48,849 nt of DNA from Candidatus Ornithospirochaeta stercoravium (GCA_017694915.1 JADIMF010000154.1:1-48849), one strand, 5' to 3'. Numbered from the stretch's first letter, positions 1-8,468 are shown. The notes: generated from the sequence alone by a model not told the origin. A program made the numbers and translations.

Positions 1-728
1 CGATGTCTAAACTCGTAGTCGGATTCAAATGCGGAGGTTCTGATGGATTCTCCGGAATCACGGCAAATCCTCTTGTAGGAAGATTCTGCAATGAGCTTAC
101 AGCCATGGGCGGAACAGGAATACTCACGGAAGTTCCTGAGATGTTCGGCGCTGAGCAGATGCTGATGAACAGATGTATCAACGAAGAAATCTACGAGAAG
201 ACTGTAAAGCTTATCCAGGATTTCAAGGATTACTTCGTCGCTCATAATCAGGTGGTTTATGAGAATCCATCACCAGGAAACAAAGCCGGTGGTATCTCAA
301 CACTTGAGGACAAGAGCCTTGGCTGCGTACAGAAAGGTGGAAGAGCTCCTGTCAAAGCGGTTCTCTCTTATGGAGACAGGGTAACCGAAAGCGGACTTAA
401 CCTTCTTTCAGGACCAGGCAATGACATTGTATCAACAACGGCACAGAGTGCGGCCGGTGCTCATATGATACTGTTCACGACAGGAAGAGGAACACCGCTT
501 GGCTCTCCTGTACCGACAGTCAAGATTGCTACAAATCACGCACTTGCGGAACACAAGAAGGACTGGATCGATTTTGATGCATCGGTAATGCTGACAGAAG
601 ATCCAAGAAAGATAACAGAAGGGTTCATCAAGGAGATCATCAGTATCGCCAATGGTGAAAAGCGCACAAAGAACGAGATCAATGGATACGAGGAGATCTC
701 AATCTTCAAGGATGGTGTAGTACTATGA
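1..728 (+). CDS. uxaA: Altronate dehydratase, C-terminal part (5' end outside window)
   Basis: C-terminal half of the UxaA/altronate dehydratase family, which removes water from D-altronate to give 2-keto-3-deoxygluconate (KDG). The visible 241 residues after the first ATG in frame carry the family segment KCGGSDGFSGITANP, the GNKAGGISTLEDKSLG block and the late GRGTPLGSPVPTVKIATN segment. Full-length members are about 490-500 residues and the frame is open to base 1, so the ATG at position 3 is internal and the true start is upstream. The stop overlaps the uxaC start in ATGA, which shows translational coupling in one operon. Close relatives such as galactarate dehydratase share this domain, but the uxaC neighbour favours altronate. 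Confidence 0.93.
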   Translation, partial: MSKLVVGFKCGGSDGFSGITANPLVGRFCNELTAMGGTGILTEVPEMFGAEQMLMNRCINEEIYEKTVKLIQDFKDYFVAHNQVVYENPSPGNKAGGISTLEDKSLGCVQKGGRAPVKAVLSYGDRVTESGLNLLSGPGNDIVSTTAQSAAGAHMILFTTGRGTPLGSPVPTVKIATNHALAEHKKDWIDFDASVMLTEDPRKITEGFIKEIISIANGEKRTKNEINGYEEISIFKDGVVL

Positions 729-2128
729 AAGAGTTCATGGACAAGGATTTCCTGCTTGAAAGCGGAATGGCAAAGAAGCTTTTTCACGACCATGCAGCAG
801 ATATGCCGATTTTCGACTATCACTGCCATCTTATCCCGGAGCAGATCGCAACGGATAAGAGATTCACGACAATAACCGATGCATGGCTTGGCGGCGACCA
901 CTACAAGTGGAGACAGATGAGAACATGCGGTTTCGATGAGAAGCTTGTCACTGGCGATGCAGATCCGTTTGACAAGTTCATGGCATGGGCAGAGACAATG
1001 GAGAACCTCATCGGTAACCCACTCTACCACTGGACTCACCTCGAGCTGCAGAGATACTTTGGAATCTACGATGTGCTCAATAGAAAGAACGCAAAGAAGA
1101 TTTATGATGAGGCTAATGAGCAGTTCAAGAATAATCCGGAACTGTCCGTTTTCGGCATCATGAAGAAGTTCAAGGTTTATGCCGTTGGCACAACCGATGA
1201 TCCAGCAGATGACCTCAAGTATCACAAGATCATCAGAGATGAAGGCAAATGCCCTGCAAAGGTTATTCCTTCCTACAGACCTGATAAAGCTCTCAATATC
1301 GAGAAGCCAGACTTCGCAGAATACATCGCAAAGCTTGGCGCTGCAGCTGGAATCGCAATCAAGAAGACAGCTGATGTCGTCGAAGCTCTCGAGAAGAGAC
1401 TTGCATTCTTCGTTGAGATGGGATGCCGTGCTTCCGATCATGCCCTTATGACATGTCCGCACACATTCTGGTCAGAAGAGTGCGTAAACAAGGTATTCGA
1501 GAAGAGAATGGGCGGCGAAGAGGTTACAAAGGAAGAATCTGATGCATGGAGAACTTATATCCTCACAGCTCTTGCACGTGCTTACAAGAAGAACAACGTT
1601 GCAATGCAGCTCCACTTTGCAGCTATCCGCGACAACAACCTCACAATGTACAAGCTTCTTGGACCGGATACGGGATACGATGCATCTTATGATGAGAATC
1701 TTGCATATGGAGTCGCAGAATTCTTCAAGGCACTTTCTGCTGAGAATTCCGTTCCTAAGACAATCTTCTACTCTCTCAATCCTAAGGACTACTACTCTCT
1801 TGGAACTCTGATGGGATGCTACCAGGGTGATGGAATCAAGGGAAAGATCCAGCTTGGTTCTGCATGGTGGTTCTGCGATCACAGAGATGGAATGGAAGAG
1901 CAGATAAAGGTTCTCGCAAACCTCGGATGCCTCCCGGCTTTCGTTGGAATGCTTACAGATTCCCGCTCGTTCCTTTCATACTCAAGACACGAGTACTTCA
2001 GAAGGATACTCTGCAACGTCATCGGCGGCTGGGCAGATAACGGAGAAGTTCCTAATGATGAGGAGATGCTCGGCAAGATTGTTTCCGACATCTCATTCAA
2101 CAACGCTCAGAAGTATTTCGAGGGCTGA
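725..2128 (+). CDS. uxaC: Uronate (glucuronate/galacturonate) isomerase UxaC
   Basis: 467 residues, the usual length for UxaC, a metal-dependent TIM-barrel isomerase of the amidohydrolase superfamily. It converts D-glucuronate to fructuronate and D-galacturonate to tagaturonate. The metal-site motif DYHCHL (His33, His35) is near the N terminus, and the typical GGDHYKWRQMR, LQLHF (here MQLHFAAIRDNN) and LTDSRSFLSYSRHEYFRR segments follow in order. It starts inside the uxaA stop codon, and the IclR regulator begins 5 nt after its stop, so uxaA-uxaC-iclR reads as one operon. It is the entry step of the uronate route whose later steps (kdgK, kdgA) lie at 7.3-9.5 kb. Confidence 0.97.
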   Translation: MKEFMDKDFLLESGMAKKLFHDHAADMPIFDYHCHLIPEQIATDKRFTTITDAWLGGDHYKWRQMRTCGFDEKLVTGDADPFDKFMAWAETMENLIGNPLYHWTHLELQRYFGIYDVLNRKNAKKIYDEANEQFKNNPELSVFGIMKKFKVYAVGTTDDPADDLKYHKIIRDEGKCPAKVIPSYRPDKALNIEKPDFAEYIAKLGAAAGIAIKKTADVVEALEKRLAFFVEMGCRASDHALMTCPHTFWSEECVNKVFEKRMGGEEVTKEESDAWRTYILTALARAYKKNNVAMQLHFAAIRDNNLTMYKLLGPDTGYDASYDENLAYGVAEFFKALSAENSVPKTIFYSLNPKDYYSLGTLMGCYQGDGIKGKIQLGSAWWFCDHRDGMEEQIKVLANLGCLPAFVGMLTDSRSFLSYSRHEYFRRILCNVIGGWADNGEVPNDEEMLGKIVSDISFNNAQKYFEG

Positions 2129-2133
2129 TCGAT

Positions 2134-2898
2134 ATGAGAGAAGACGAAAAGCAGATGAGTGCGGTTATCCGCACCATCTCCATACTTGAGGCACTTTCCA
2201 AAACCGACAGAATCAACCTGGAAAACCTTGCAAAGGAAACAGAGCTGCCAAAAGCTACGCTTCTTCGTTTTCTCTCTACCCTTACATCTCTCGGATATGT
2301 CTTCCGTGATGGAGCCGATATGTATCATCTTACGATGAAGATGTTTGCTGTCGGCTCCAGATCCCTTAAGCATATCGACCTCATAAGCACAGCAATCCCG
2401 TTTGCGAAAGAACTTTCCAATGATCTTGGGGAAACTGTTCACATGGGAATACTCGAGGATTGCAATGCTGTCTACGTTCTGAAAGAAGAATCAAAATACA
2501 CGCTCAGAATGTATTCAAGAGTCGGAAAGGTAATCCCTCTTTATTGCACAGCCATAGGAAAGGTGTTTCTCTCTGAAATGAGCGAAGATGATAAAGAATG
2601 CTATTTCAGGAAAACTCCATTAAAGCCATTCACCGCAAAATCAATACGGACGATAGCAGAACTTAAAACCGAGCTTGACGAGACAAAGAAACGCGGATGG
2701 TCTATTGATGACGAAGAACATGAGGAAAATGTTGTCTGCATCGCCTGCCCTGTCAGGGATAATGAAGGGAAAGCTATCGCCTCAATCTCTGTCTCATGGC
2801 CAACATTCCGATTCGAAAGAGAAAACCTCTCGGAATACGCTGATAAAATCAAAGATACTGCGCTAAAACTATCCAGAGTGCTCGGATATATAGACTGA
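2134..2898 (+). CDS. IclR-family transcriptional regulator (probable KDG/uronate regulator)
   Basis: 254 residues. An N-terminal winged helix-turn-helix (about residues 8-70, with ENLAKETELPKATLLRFLSTL as the recognition region) is followed by the IclR effector-binding domain (about 80-250, including YSRVGKVIPLYCTAIGKVFLSEM and the CIACPVRDNEGKAIASISVSWP block). Members of this family (KdgR, IclR, PcaR types) bind small acids and control catabolic operons. It sits directly behind uxaC, so a uronate- or KDG-responsive role is likely. A GGAA-N5-TTCC dyad of the IclR type lies over the kdgA promoter at 8469-8481. The first ATG used here follows a weak GAGGG; a second Met eight codons in is an alternative start. 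Confidence 0.9.
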   Translation: MREDEKQMSAVIRTISILEALSKTDRINLENLAKETELPKATLLRFLSTLTSLGYVFRDGADMYHLTMKMFAVGSRSLKHIDLISTAIPFAKELSNDLGETVHMGILEDCNAVYVLKEESKYTLRMYSRVGKVIPLYCTAIGKVFLSEMSEDDKECYFRKTPLKPFTAKSIRTIAELKTELDETKKRGWSIDDEEHEENVVCIACPVRDNEGKAIASISVSWPTFRFERENLSEYADKIKDTALKLSRVLGYID

Positions 2899-2915
2899 TT
2901 CTGAGTCAAGACTGC

Positions 2916-3320
2916 TCACACATAGAGGATGCATGGGTCTTCATACCATCCAAGCAATGAACCATGAGTAAGGAATATCATATTCTCCTCTGAAGCCTGA
3001 CAGATAAGCAGACGATCGAAAGGATCCTTATGAGAAGGAGCATTTTCTGCTCTCGTAAGCCGGCTTAAAGCATAGATATGCTTATCCTTAATCGGGATTC
3101 TCTTAAACCCGGATTGCTCGCAATAATCTGCAAGCTCTTTCGCTGTTATCCGCATAGCATCCGGATGCGCTATTCTTTTCAATTCCACCTCCCAGAGGGA
3201 GATAATGCTGTAATATATTTCATTATCTTCGTTTTCTACAGCCTTTCTGGCTTTTTCAGAGAGCCTTTCATCATCGGAAAGTGCCCAGAGAAGAATATGA
3301 GTATCAAGCAGAATCTTCAC
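2916..3320 (-). CDS. PIN-domain toxin (VapC-like) of a Phd/PIN toxin-antitoxin pair
   Basis: 134-residue PIN-domain protein, the ribonuclease toxin fold of type II toxin-antitoxin modules. Asp6 in the opening strand (ILLDTHILLWAL), Glu44 (SLWEVELKR) and the HKDPFDRLLICQA motif (Asp99, Asp102) are the expected acidic cluster. The late position that usually carries Asp in a T-[HSN]-D motif reads T-H-G (Gly120), so the fourth acidic ligand may be missing or supplied elsewhere. The ATG overlaps the antitoxin stop by 4 nt, typical of coupled antitoxin-toxin expression. The RNA target cannot be read from sequence. Confidence 0.88.
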   Translation of the reverse strand: MKILLDTHILLWALSDDERLSEKARKAVENEDNEIYYSIISLWEVELKRIAHPDAMRITAKELADYCEQSGFKRIPIKDKHIYALSRLTRAENAPSHKDPFDRLLICQASEENMIFLTHGSLLGWYEDPCILYV

Positions 3321-3559
3321 AAGTCACCTCCGAACATAGCTTCGATTTCCTTATCCCAGTTATCAAAATCATCGGGTACCCTGAATTTTCCTTTTGCTAC
3401 ACCGATCCTCTTGCATTCATGATTACCAGGAATAAGAGTCAACTGTACAACAGGAGTTCCTTTCCTTGCCAGATAAACCACATCCTCCTGCTTCGTCTCA
3501 AGGAGCTTTACCAGTTTTGACAAATCAGTTTTTGCTTCAAGCATATTTACCTGTACCAT
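3317..3559 (-). CDS. Phd/YefM-type antitoxin
   Basis: About 80 residues. The N-terminal half (VQVNMLEAKTDLSKLVKLLETKQEDVVYLARKG, here split as the DNA-binding Phd fold) matches Phd/YefM antitoxins, and the C-terminal tail (VPDDFDNWDKEIEAMFGGDL) is the usual toxin-neutralising segment. An upstream in-frame GTG at 3565 is possible, but the ATG at 3559 has GGAG five bases upstream (3565-3568 on the complement), so 3559 is preferred. It lies 5' of the PIN gene and overlaps it by 4 nt. It probably autorepresses through the TAGCTAAC repeats just upstream. Confidence 0.87.
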   Translation of the reverse strand: MVQVNMLEAKTDLSKLVKLLETKQEDVVYLARKGTPVVQLTLIPGNHECKRIGVAKGKFRVPDDFDNWDKEIEAMFGGDL

Positions 3560-3583
3560 AAGCACTCCATAATTAATACATTA

Positions 3584-3613
3584 TTAGCTAACATAAAAAT
3601 ATATCTAGCTAAC
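3584..3613. promoter_or_regulatory. Putative antitoxin operator: two TAGCTAAC repeats
   Basis: TAGCTAAC occurs at 3585-3592 and again at 3606-3613, exactly 21 bp apart, about two helical turns. The first lies in the palindrome TTAGCTAA (3584-3591). The pair sits 25-55 bp upstream of the antitoxin start in very AT-rich DNA, where Phd-type antitoxins normally bind to repress their own operon. Assignment as operator is inference. Confidence 0.5.
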
Positions 3614-3775
3614 TAAAGTATAATATACAACTGCTAAAAGGAAACAGATTTCTATCTGAGGATACATATCCTGTAATTTTGTTGATTTTATACTACTTAT
3701 CATTGATTTTCACACAGTGCATCCCGCAGAAACCCGTTCTAGAATTGATTATGTAAAATCTTTCATTCGAAAGGA

Positions 3776-3970
3776 TTAATCAAAACATGAAAACAGAAAT
3801 TCCGATACTGAAGATGGAAGCTGCTGTCTAATCTTGTCCTCGACAAAATTATTATCAGGATATTTTTTCTGTAACCATTCTTTGTATGAATACACATCAG
3901 AAAGGGAGCGGCAATCCTTCATGATTTTATTTTTCACAATGTCTTCAACATCATCGTACCAAGTGCTCAT
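3776..3970 (-). CDS. Small hypothetical protein, 64 aa
   Basis: Short ORF with no recognisable family. The protein is mixed charged and aromatic (STWYDDVEDIVKNKIMKD at the start, FLFSCFD at the end), has no membrane segment, and begins with a Trp/Tyr-rich motif. There is no Shine-Dalgarno sequence, but TATCAT (complement of 3977-3982) lies exactly 6 nt before the ATG, the same leaderless-type arrangement seen at several certain genes in this window. That is the main reason for including it. It lies between the toxin-antitoxin pair and the FUSC gene, and could be a remnant. Confidence 0.45.
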   Translation of the reverse strand: MSTWYDDVEDIVKNKIMKDCRSLSDVYSYKEWLQKKYPDNNFVEDKIRQQLPSSVSEFLFSCFD

Positions 3971-4033
3971 GTAACTATGATAACATAATTAAAGCTGACT
4001 ATTTTGCAGGAATTTGTCCGTCTGGCGTGTACT

Positions 4034-5956
4034 CTACCTGATGATTTCGATGATATTCCCGTATCTCAGCAGTTTCTCTGCATTCTCCAGATACTTCCCT
4101 ATCACATAAGCAATATCCTGACGCTGTAATTTCAGCTTGCTGAAAAGCTCAGGAAAATCATCATCTCTTATTATCGGGTAGAGATCCTTCTGTATTGCCG
4201 AGATGAGACTTAATACTGAATCAGTTTCATCACTCTGTATACTCTTCACTCTCACTAGATAATGAATCTGCTCAAGTTCCGAGAACATCTTCCATAGTAT
4301 AAGAATAGCTTCCTGAAGCCTTCCTGCATCTACGACATCCTTATGTTCATTCAGATACCTTGAAGCATCCTCATAATACATATGGAAATCCGAAAGGATA
4401 TCAACAGAAAGGGAAAGGTCCGTCTCTGATACAAGTCCCATCCTGATGATGTTCCAATAGTCATTATGAAGGCGGAAAAGCGATTTGATGCTGTATCTGA
4501 ACTGAGATGACGGAAGAATCGGGAAAAAGAACCTGTTAACCAGAAATACGATTATGACTGCAATCAGAAGATACAGAAGACGCAAGCCTATTGCCGAAGG
4601 CTCATCAAGTGTCATCAGAGCAATCGTCAATGTATAGCAGGTATGAAATGCGGGATAAAGCCAGGATCCTGGTTTCGATGCGTACATCATCGATATCATA
4701 AGGAGGGCAAACAGCAGTTCACCCCAGAGCCCCGGGAGAAATGGATAAACGATGTATTCAACAAGACATCCTGCTATTATCCCGATTGGATTCGTCTTCA
4801 TGTAATAGGAGCTCTCGGAAGTACTTGTCTGCAGAAGCATGAACGCATTAAGCGGAATCCAATATGAGTTCACTGTCGGAATAAGATAATTTATAAGTCC
4901 GCTTATAGCCATCACGGCTGCCAGCCTGGAAGCGAATCTCAGTTCAAAACCTTCGCTTGTAAGCCTTATCGCTATCTCATGCCGCAGATTTCTCCAGTTG
5001 ATTCTCTTCCTTTTCTGAAGTTCCGTATCAGAAGCGGTATTGAGCATGAAATCTACCATATGAAGGATGCTTCTTATGAATATCCGTATCCTGCCTTCCG
5101 GTATATTCATTGTCTCTAGAATCTCATGTGCGGCTTCTATCTGCATATCCTGCCAGGAGGTGCCTATGCTCTTTGCTGTTTCGGAAAGGAACGACGCTAA
5201 TCTTCTCAATTCCGCTATCCGCTGAGAATCAAGCTCTGAATACCAATCCTCATCCATTACCATGAAAGAGTATCTCTGAAGAAGCGTTGAGAGCATATCA
5301 TCAAGCTTCGTCTCCTGCGTACTGATAGCAGAAAAACCTTGTCTTTCAGCGGTTTTGCGGTAAATCAGTTCAGAGAAGCGCAATCTCAGCTCTTCTTTTC
5401 TCTCCGGCATCGCAAGAAGCAGCGTCTGTTCCGAAAGTTCTTTCAGAACATACTTCATGAGAATCTTCTCTTCCGGCCCCTGACGGTGAATTACAGCCAG
5501 AAGAAAAAGAACAATCCCCATATAGAGCGTTACAACCCAGATTGCTGCAAGCATACGAAGGAAATCTTCTGCATTCACAGGAGGTACAAAGGAAATATAA
5601 ACAAAGAAAAGCATGTAAGCGTAATAACCGCGCTTATCAAACTGAGTGCTCTGGGTGAACACAAGAATAAAAGGAACTGCAATATTCAGGAACACCATCA
5701 TGACAATATTCGCAGTTCCAAGGGAGGCAAGGAAAAGAAGAATAGTTTCATGAATTAAAAGAATGATATATCTGCGAACACCTTTCTCGTCCTTTCTTTT
5801 CCATGAACTGAAGAAGGCGGCAAGCGGCGGTACAACCAGCAGATAATGAACACCGAACAGGAAGTAAACAATGAAGAAGGAAGATAGAAAGAAGGCAATG
5901 ACAGGCAATGCCTTACGCACAGACAACTTGATAATCTGAATCTTCCTCTCTGCCAT
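4034..5956 (-). CDS. FUSC-family (aromatic/fusaric acid exporter-like) inner membrane protein
   Basis: 640 residues with the two-block architecture of the FUSC/aromatic-acid exporter family. An N-terminal hydrophobic block of about six membrane segments (residues about 12-170) is followed by a soluble helical region, a second hydrophobic block (about 345-480, including SYWIPLNAFMLLQTS and NPIGIIAGCLVEYIV) and a long helical C-terminal tail. The PTVNSYWIPLNAF segment is typical of the second FUSC half. Relatives export weak organic acids, but the substrate here is unknown. No Shine-Dalgarno sequence precedes the ATG; TAGAAT (complement of 5963-5968) ends 6 nt before it, suggesting a leaderless transcript separate from the acetylesterase pair upstream. 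Confidence 0.82.
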   Translation of the reverse strand: MAERKIQIIKLSVRKALPVIAFFLSSFFIVYFLFGVHYLLVVPPLAAFFSSWKRKDEKGVRRYIILLIHETILLFLASLGTANIVMMVFLNIAVPFILVFTQSTQFDKRGYYAYMLFFVYISFVPPVNAEDFLRMLAAIWVVTLYMGIVLFLLAVIHRQGPEEKILMKYVLKELSEQTLLLAMPERKEELRLRFSELIYRKTAERQGFSAISTQETKLDDMLSTLLQRYSFMVMDEDWYSELDSQRIAELRRLASFLSETAKSIGTSWQDMQIEAAHEILETMNIPEGRIRIFIRSILHMVDFMLNTASDTELQKRKRINWRNLRHEIAIRLTSEGFELRFASRLAAVMAISGLINYLIPTVNSYWIPLNAFMLLQTSTSESSYYMKTNPIGIIAGCLVEYIVYPFLPGLWGELLFALLMISMMYASKPGSWLYPAFHTCYTLTIALMTLDEPSAIGLRLLYLLIAVIIVFLVNRFFFPILPSSQFRYSIKSLFRLHNDYWNIIRMGLVSETDLSLSVDILSDFHMYYEDASRYLNEHKDVVDAGRLQEAILILWKMFSELEQIHYLVRVKSIQSDETDSVLSLISAIQKDLYPIIRDDDFPELFSKLKLQRQDIAYVIGKYLENAEKLLRYGNIIEIIR

Positions 5957-6000
5957 TCTCAGATTCTATCATAGGAAAGAAAACGGCAGAGAAGAGATTC

Positions 6001-6606
6001 TCAGGAATGAGCAATAAAACCCTTCACAGAGGATAACGGGTATACAACAGCACCTCTTGCTATAACTGTTCCTGGATTTATGACAGAGTTACAGCCTATT
6101 TCCGCTCTATCCCCGATAAGAGCACCAAGCTTTGGCATACCTGTATCGATAGTATTGCTTTCATAATGGGCTCTGACCCGTTTCTTATCGAGACGGACAT
6201 TCGAAATCTTAACACCGGCGCCAAGATGCGCTTTATGTCCAAGGATGCTGTCTCCGACATAGCTGAAATGGGGAATTTCTGCCTCATCGAAGATAATCGC
6301 ATTCTTTATCTCACATGAATTCCCGATAACAGCACCTTTCCCGATTACTGCATTGCCTCTTATGAAAGCAGAATGCCTTATCTCCGCGCCACTGCAGATG
6401 ATGCAAGGAGGCATTATATATGCTGTATCAGCGATTTCTGCTGTTTCATGAACCCAGACACCTTCTTTCCTCTCGATGTATCCAGATTTATCCAGAGAAG
6501 CGATGAAGGAGGCAATATGGTTCAGGGCCTCGTGCGGATAATCAAAGGACGATATGAAATCACCTGCTATCGAAAAATCGAGGGAGAAGAGGTCATCGGC
6601 AATCAT
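6001..6606 (-). CDS. Left-handed beta-helix (hexapeptide repeat) protein, UDP-GlcNAc pyrophosphorylase-like
   Basis: 201 residues, dominated by hexapeptide repeats that build a left-handed beta-helix (VIGKGAVIGNSCEIKNAIIF, VGDSILGHKAHLGAGVKISNVRL, IGDRAEIGCNSVINPGTVIARGAVVYP). It resembles the acyltransferase half of GlmU-type proteins but lacks a nucleotidyltransferase domain. Stand-alone proteins of this kind are often annotated as nucleotide-sugar pyrophosphorylase-related; the reaction is unknown. The start overlaps the stop of the SGNH hydrolase by 4 nt (ATGA), so the two are co-translated. An acetyl-transfer role would suit a neighbour that removes acetyl groups, but that is inference. 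Confidence 0.75.
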   Translation of the reverse strand: MIADDLFSLDFSIAGDFISSFDYPHEALNHIASFIASLDKSGYIERKEGVWVHETAEIADTAYIMPPCIICSGAEIRHSAFIRGNAVIGKGAVIGNSCEIKNAIIFDEAEIPHFSYVGDSILGHKAHLGAGVKISNVRLDKKRVRAHYESNTIDTGMPKLGALIGDRAEIGCNSVINPGTVIARGAVVYPLSSVKGFIAHS

Positions 6607-7268
6607 TTTATGAACTCCGGTTTATCAGGAAGCGAAGAGAGTGCTTTATAAAGAAGAGATGATATCCATTCGGCACCTTCCGGTCTCAGGTGAGTATCAT
6701 CCTCATCCCCCTCCGGATAATTCTCATAAAGCCCCGGTCCGAAATGCATGAAATAATCCTTGGATTCCTCCTCCCCTTTCTTCATGATCTCAACCATCGT
6801 AAGCATCGTCATATCAACACAGGGAACACAGGCCTCATGGGCAGCGGCTTTCATCGCAGCAGGCCAGTCTCCATGCGTATCGACAAGCAAACCATCCTCA
6901 AACTTTCTCCTTGCTATCGGTGTGGCGAATATAACATGTACCCCCTTTGCCTTCAGTTTCTCCGCCATATAGATCAGATTGACTCTGAAAGCACTCCATG
7001 CCTCCGCACCTCTCGGATCATCAAGTTTTTCATCATTATGTCCGAACTGGATTATCGCAGCATCACCTGAGGCGGAATCATCAAGAACGCGCTGGAATTC
7101 TCCAAGTCTGATTGAATCCTTTGTCGATCTTCCATTTACTGATCTGTTATCGAGAATCCAGCCATCTTTCAGATACTGTCCGAAAGTCTCTCCCCAGCCC
7201 GTTTCAGGTCTGGTCAACGGTGTCTTAACAGCGCCGGTGGAATCACAAAGTATAAAAAGCCGTGGCAT
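6603..7268 (-). CDS. SGNH hydrolase, rhamnogalacturonan acetylesterase-like (CE12 type)
   Basis: 221 residues with the SGNH/GDSL hydrolase blocks. Ser10 lies in LCDST at the N terminus, Gly in GWGETF, the oxyanion Asn in QFGHND, and the catalytic pair in DDTHLRPEGAEW. The DST...GWG...SVNGRSTKSF-like pattern (here NRSVNGRSTKDSI) matches rhamnogalacturonan acetylesterases, which deacetylate pectin backbone fragments. There is no signal peptide, so it would act on imported oligosaccharides in the cytoplasm. AGGAG is spaced 5 nt from the ATG. It lies just behind the kdgK terminator, in a uronate-use neighbourhood. Confidence 0.83.
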   Translation of the reverse strand: MPRLFILCDSTGAVKTPLTRPETGWGETFGQYLKDGWILDNRSVNGRSTKDSIRLGEFQRVLDDSASGDAAIIQFGHNDEKLDDPRGAEAWSAFRVNLIYMAEKLKAKGVHVIFATPIARRKFEDGLLVDTHGDWPAAMKAAAHEACVPCVDMTMLTMVEIMKKGEEESKDYFMHFGPGLYENYPEGDEDDTHLRPEGAEWISSLLYKALSSLPDKPEFIK

Positions 7269-7283
7269 ATAAACTCCTGCATG

Positions 7284-7312
7284 AAACAGAAACAGCGTGC
7301 CGAAGCACGCTG
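7284..7312 (-). terminator. Intrinsic terminator of kdgK
   Basis: Stem CAGCGTGC (7293-7300) with CGAA loop pairing to GCACGCTG (7305-7312). On the complement it is followed by TTTCTGTTT. It lies 20 nt past the kdgK stop and before the acetylesterase gene. Confidence 0.8.
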
Positions 7313-7333
7313 CATATTCTTTTGGTTTCCAGA

Positions 7334-8368
7334 TCAGCGCTGTACGCGTCCGGATCCATCTCCCTCACAAAGAGCCTTGACCTCATTGAGGCGTGTGAGG
7401 TTGAAGTCTCCGCTGATGGAGTGCTTGAGGCAGGATGATGCAACTGCGAAGTTAATTGCATACTGCTCGTCCTCGAAGTGGGAAAGAGCATAGATGATAC
7501 CAGCTGCAAAGGAGTCACCACCACCAACTCTATCAACGATATCTGTAATCTCATAATGTCTTGAGAGATAGAAACCTGTCTTTCCGGAAAGTGCTGCTGA
7601 CCAGCCGTTGTGATCTGCGCTCTTTGACTCACGGAGAGTGATTGCTACAACAGATACGTTCGGGAACTGCTCCTTAACCTTTGCTGCAAGCTCCTCATAT
7701 ACCTTTGTATCAAGCTCGCCCTTTGTGACATCGCTATCTGCCTCGATGCCAAGGCACTTCTGGATATCTTCCTCATTAGCGATTACGACATCAGCATACT
7801 TTACAAGCTCTCTCATTACTTCTGGAGCCTTCTTTCCATAGTTCCAGAGCTTCTTGCGGTAGTTAAGGTCGATAGAGACTGTTGCACCGGCCTTCTTTGC
7901 AGCCTTCATAGCAGCAAGAGCACAATCTGCTGCACCCTGGCTGATAGCCGGTGTGATACCTGTTGTGTGGAACCAGTCAGCACCATTGAGAATCTCATCG
8001 AAATTGAAATCTGCAGGAACTGCTTCTGCGATAGCAGAGTTAGCGCGGTCATAAACAACGAGAGATGGTCTCTGGTTTGCGCCTGTCTCAAGGAAATAGA
8101 TTCCGAGTCTGCTTCCCTTAACCTTGTTGATAGCAGATGTATCAACACCATACTTCATAAGCTCGCGCTCTGCAGCCTCACCAACAGCATTGTCTGGAAG
8201 AGCTGTTACGAATACAGCCTTCTCACCGAAGATGGAGAGAGAAACAGCTACGTTAGCCTCACCACCGCCGAATGTTGCCTCGAGGGAAGGTGTCTGGAAA
8301 AGACGATAGAGCTCCTGGCTTCTGAGGCGGAGCATGATTTCACCGAAAGTCACATATTTCTTGGACAT
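7334..8368 (-). CDS. kdgK: 2-keto-3-deoxygluconate kinase (PfkB family)
   Basis: 344-residue ribokinase/PfkB-family sugar kinase that phosphorylates KDG to KDPG with ATP. The opening VTFGEIMLRLRSQ and FGGGEANVAVSLSIFG segments are the KdgK-type substrate site. The anion-hole/catalytic motif is DRVGGGDSFAAGI near residue 285. AGGAGG stands 5 nt before the ATG. It is transcribed divergently from kdgA; a TTGACC-17-TACAAT promoter lies upstream. The product feeds directly into the KdgA aldolase next door, completing the uronate route that starts with uxaC/uxaA. Confidence 0.94.
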   Translation of the reverse strand: MSKKYVTFGEIMLRLRSQELYRLFQTPSLEATFGGGEANVAVSLSIFGEKAVFVTALPDNAVGEAAERELMKYGVDTSAINKVKGSRLGIYFLETGANQRPSLVVYDRANSAIAEAVPADFNFDEILNGADWFHTTGITPAISQGAADCALAAMKAAKKAGATVSIDLNYRKKLWNYGKKAPEVMRELVKYADVVIANEEDIQKCLGIEADSDVTKGELDTKVYEELAAKVKEQFPNVSVVAITLRESKSADHNGWSAALSGKTGFYLSRHYEITDIVDRVGGGDSFAAGIIYALSHFEDEQYAINFAVASSCLKHSISGDFNLTRLNEVKALCEGDGSGRVQR

Positions 8369-8389
8369 ACAAACCTCCTAATCAGATTC

Positions 8390-8420
8390 CTGATTAATTC
8401 CATTATTCTGACTGATTAAT
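8390..8420. repeat. Paired ATTAATCAG repeats in the kdgK leader
   Basis: CTGATTAAT is present at 8390-8398 and 8412-8420 (ATTAATCAG on the kdgK strand), 22 bp apart. A further ATCAG/CTGAT inverted pair occupies 8381-8394. They fall between the predicted kdgK start of transcription and its ribosome-binding site, so they could be a second operator or a leader structure. No known factor is assigned. Confidence 0.45.
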
Positions 8421-8429
8421 CTTCCTGTT

Positions 8430-8458
8430 ATTGTAATGACCCTATCTTCTGCGGTCAA
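8430..8458 (-). promoter_or_regulatory. kdgK promoter
   Basis: On the complement, TTGACC (8453-8458) and TACAAT (8430-8435) are separated by 17 nt, close to the sigma-70 consensus. Predicted transcription starts near 8423, leaving a leader of about 55 nt with a strong AGGAGG. Confidence 0.8.
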
Positions 8459-8468
8459 GTTTAGCATC

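Noticed and set aside
536-1462. Long open frame (308 codons) on the complement of uxaC
   Set aside because: Cys/Leu-rich nonsense protein entirely antisense to a strongly conserved gene; a codon-bias shadow.
3643-3775. Terminator for the 64-aa ORF from the CAGAT/ATCTG and AGGATA/TATCCT hairpins
   Set aside because: Stems are short and A/T-rich and no T tract follows on the relevant strand.
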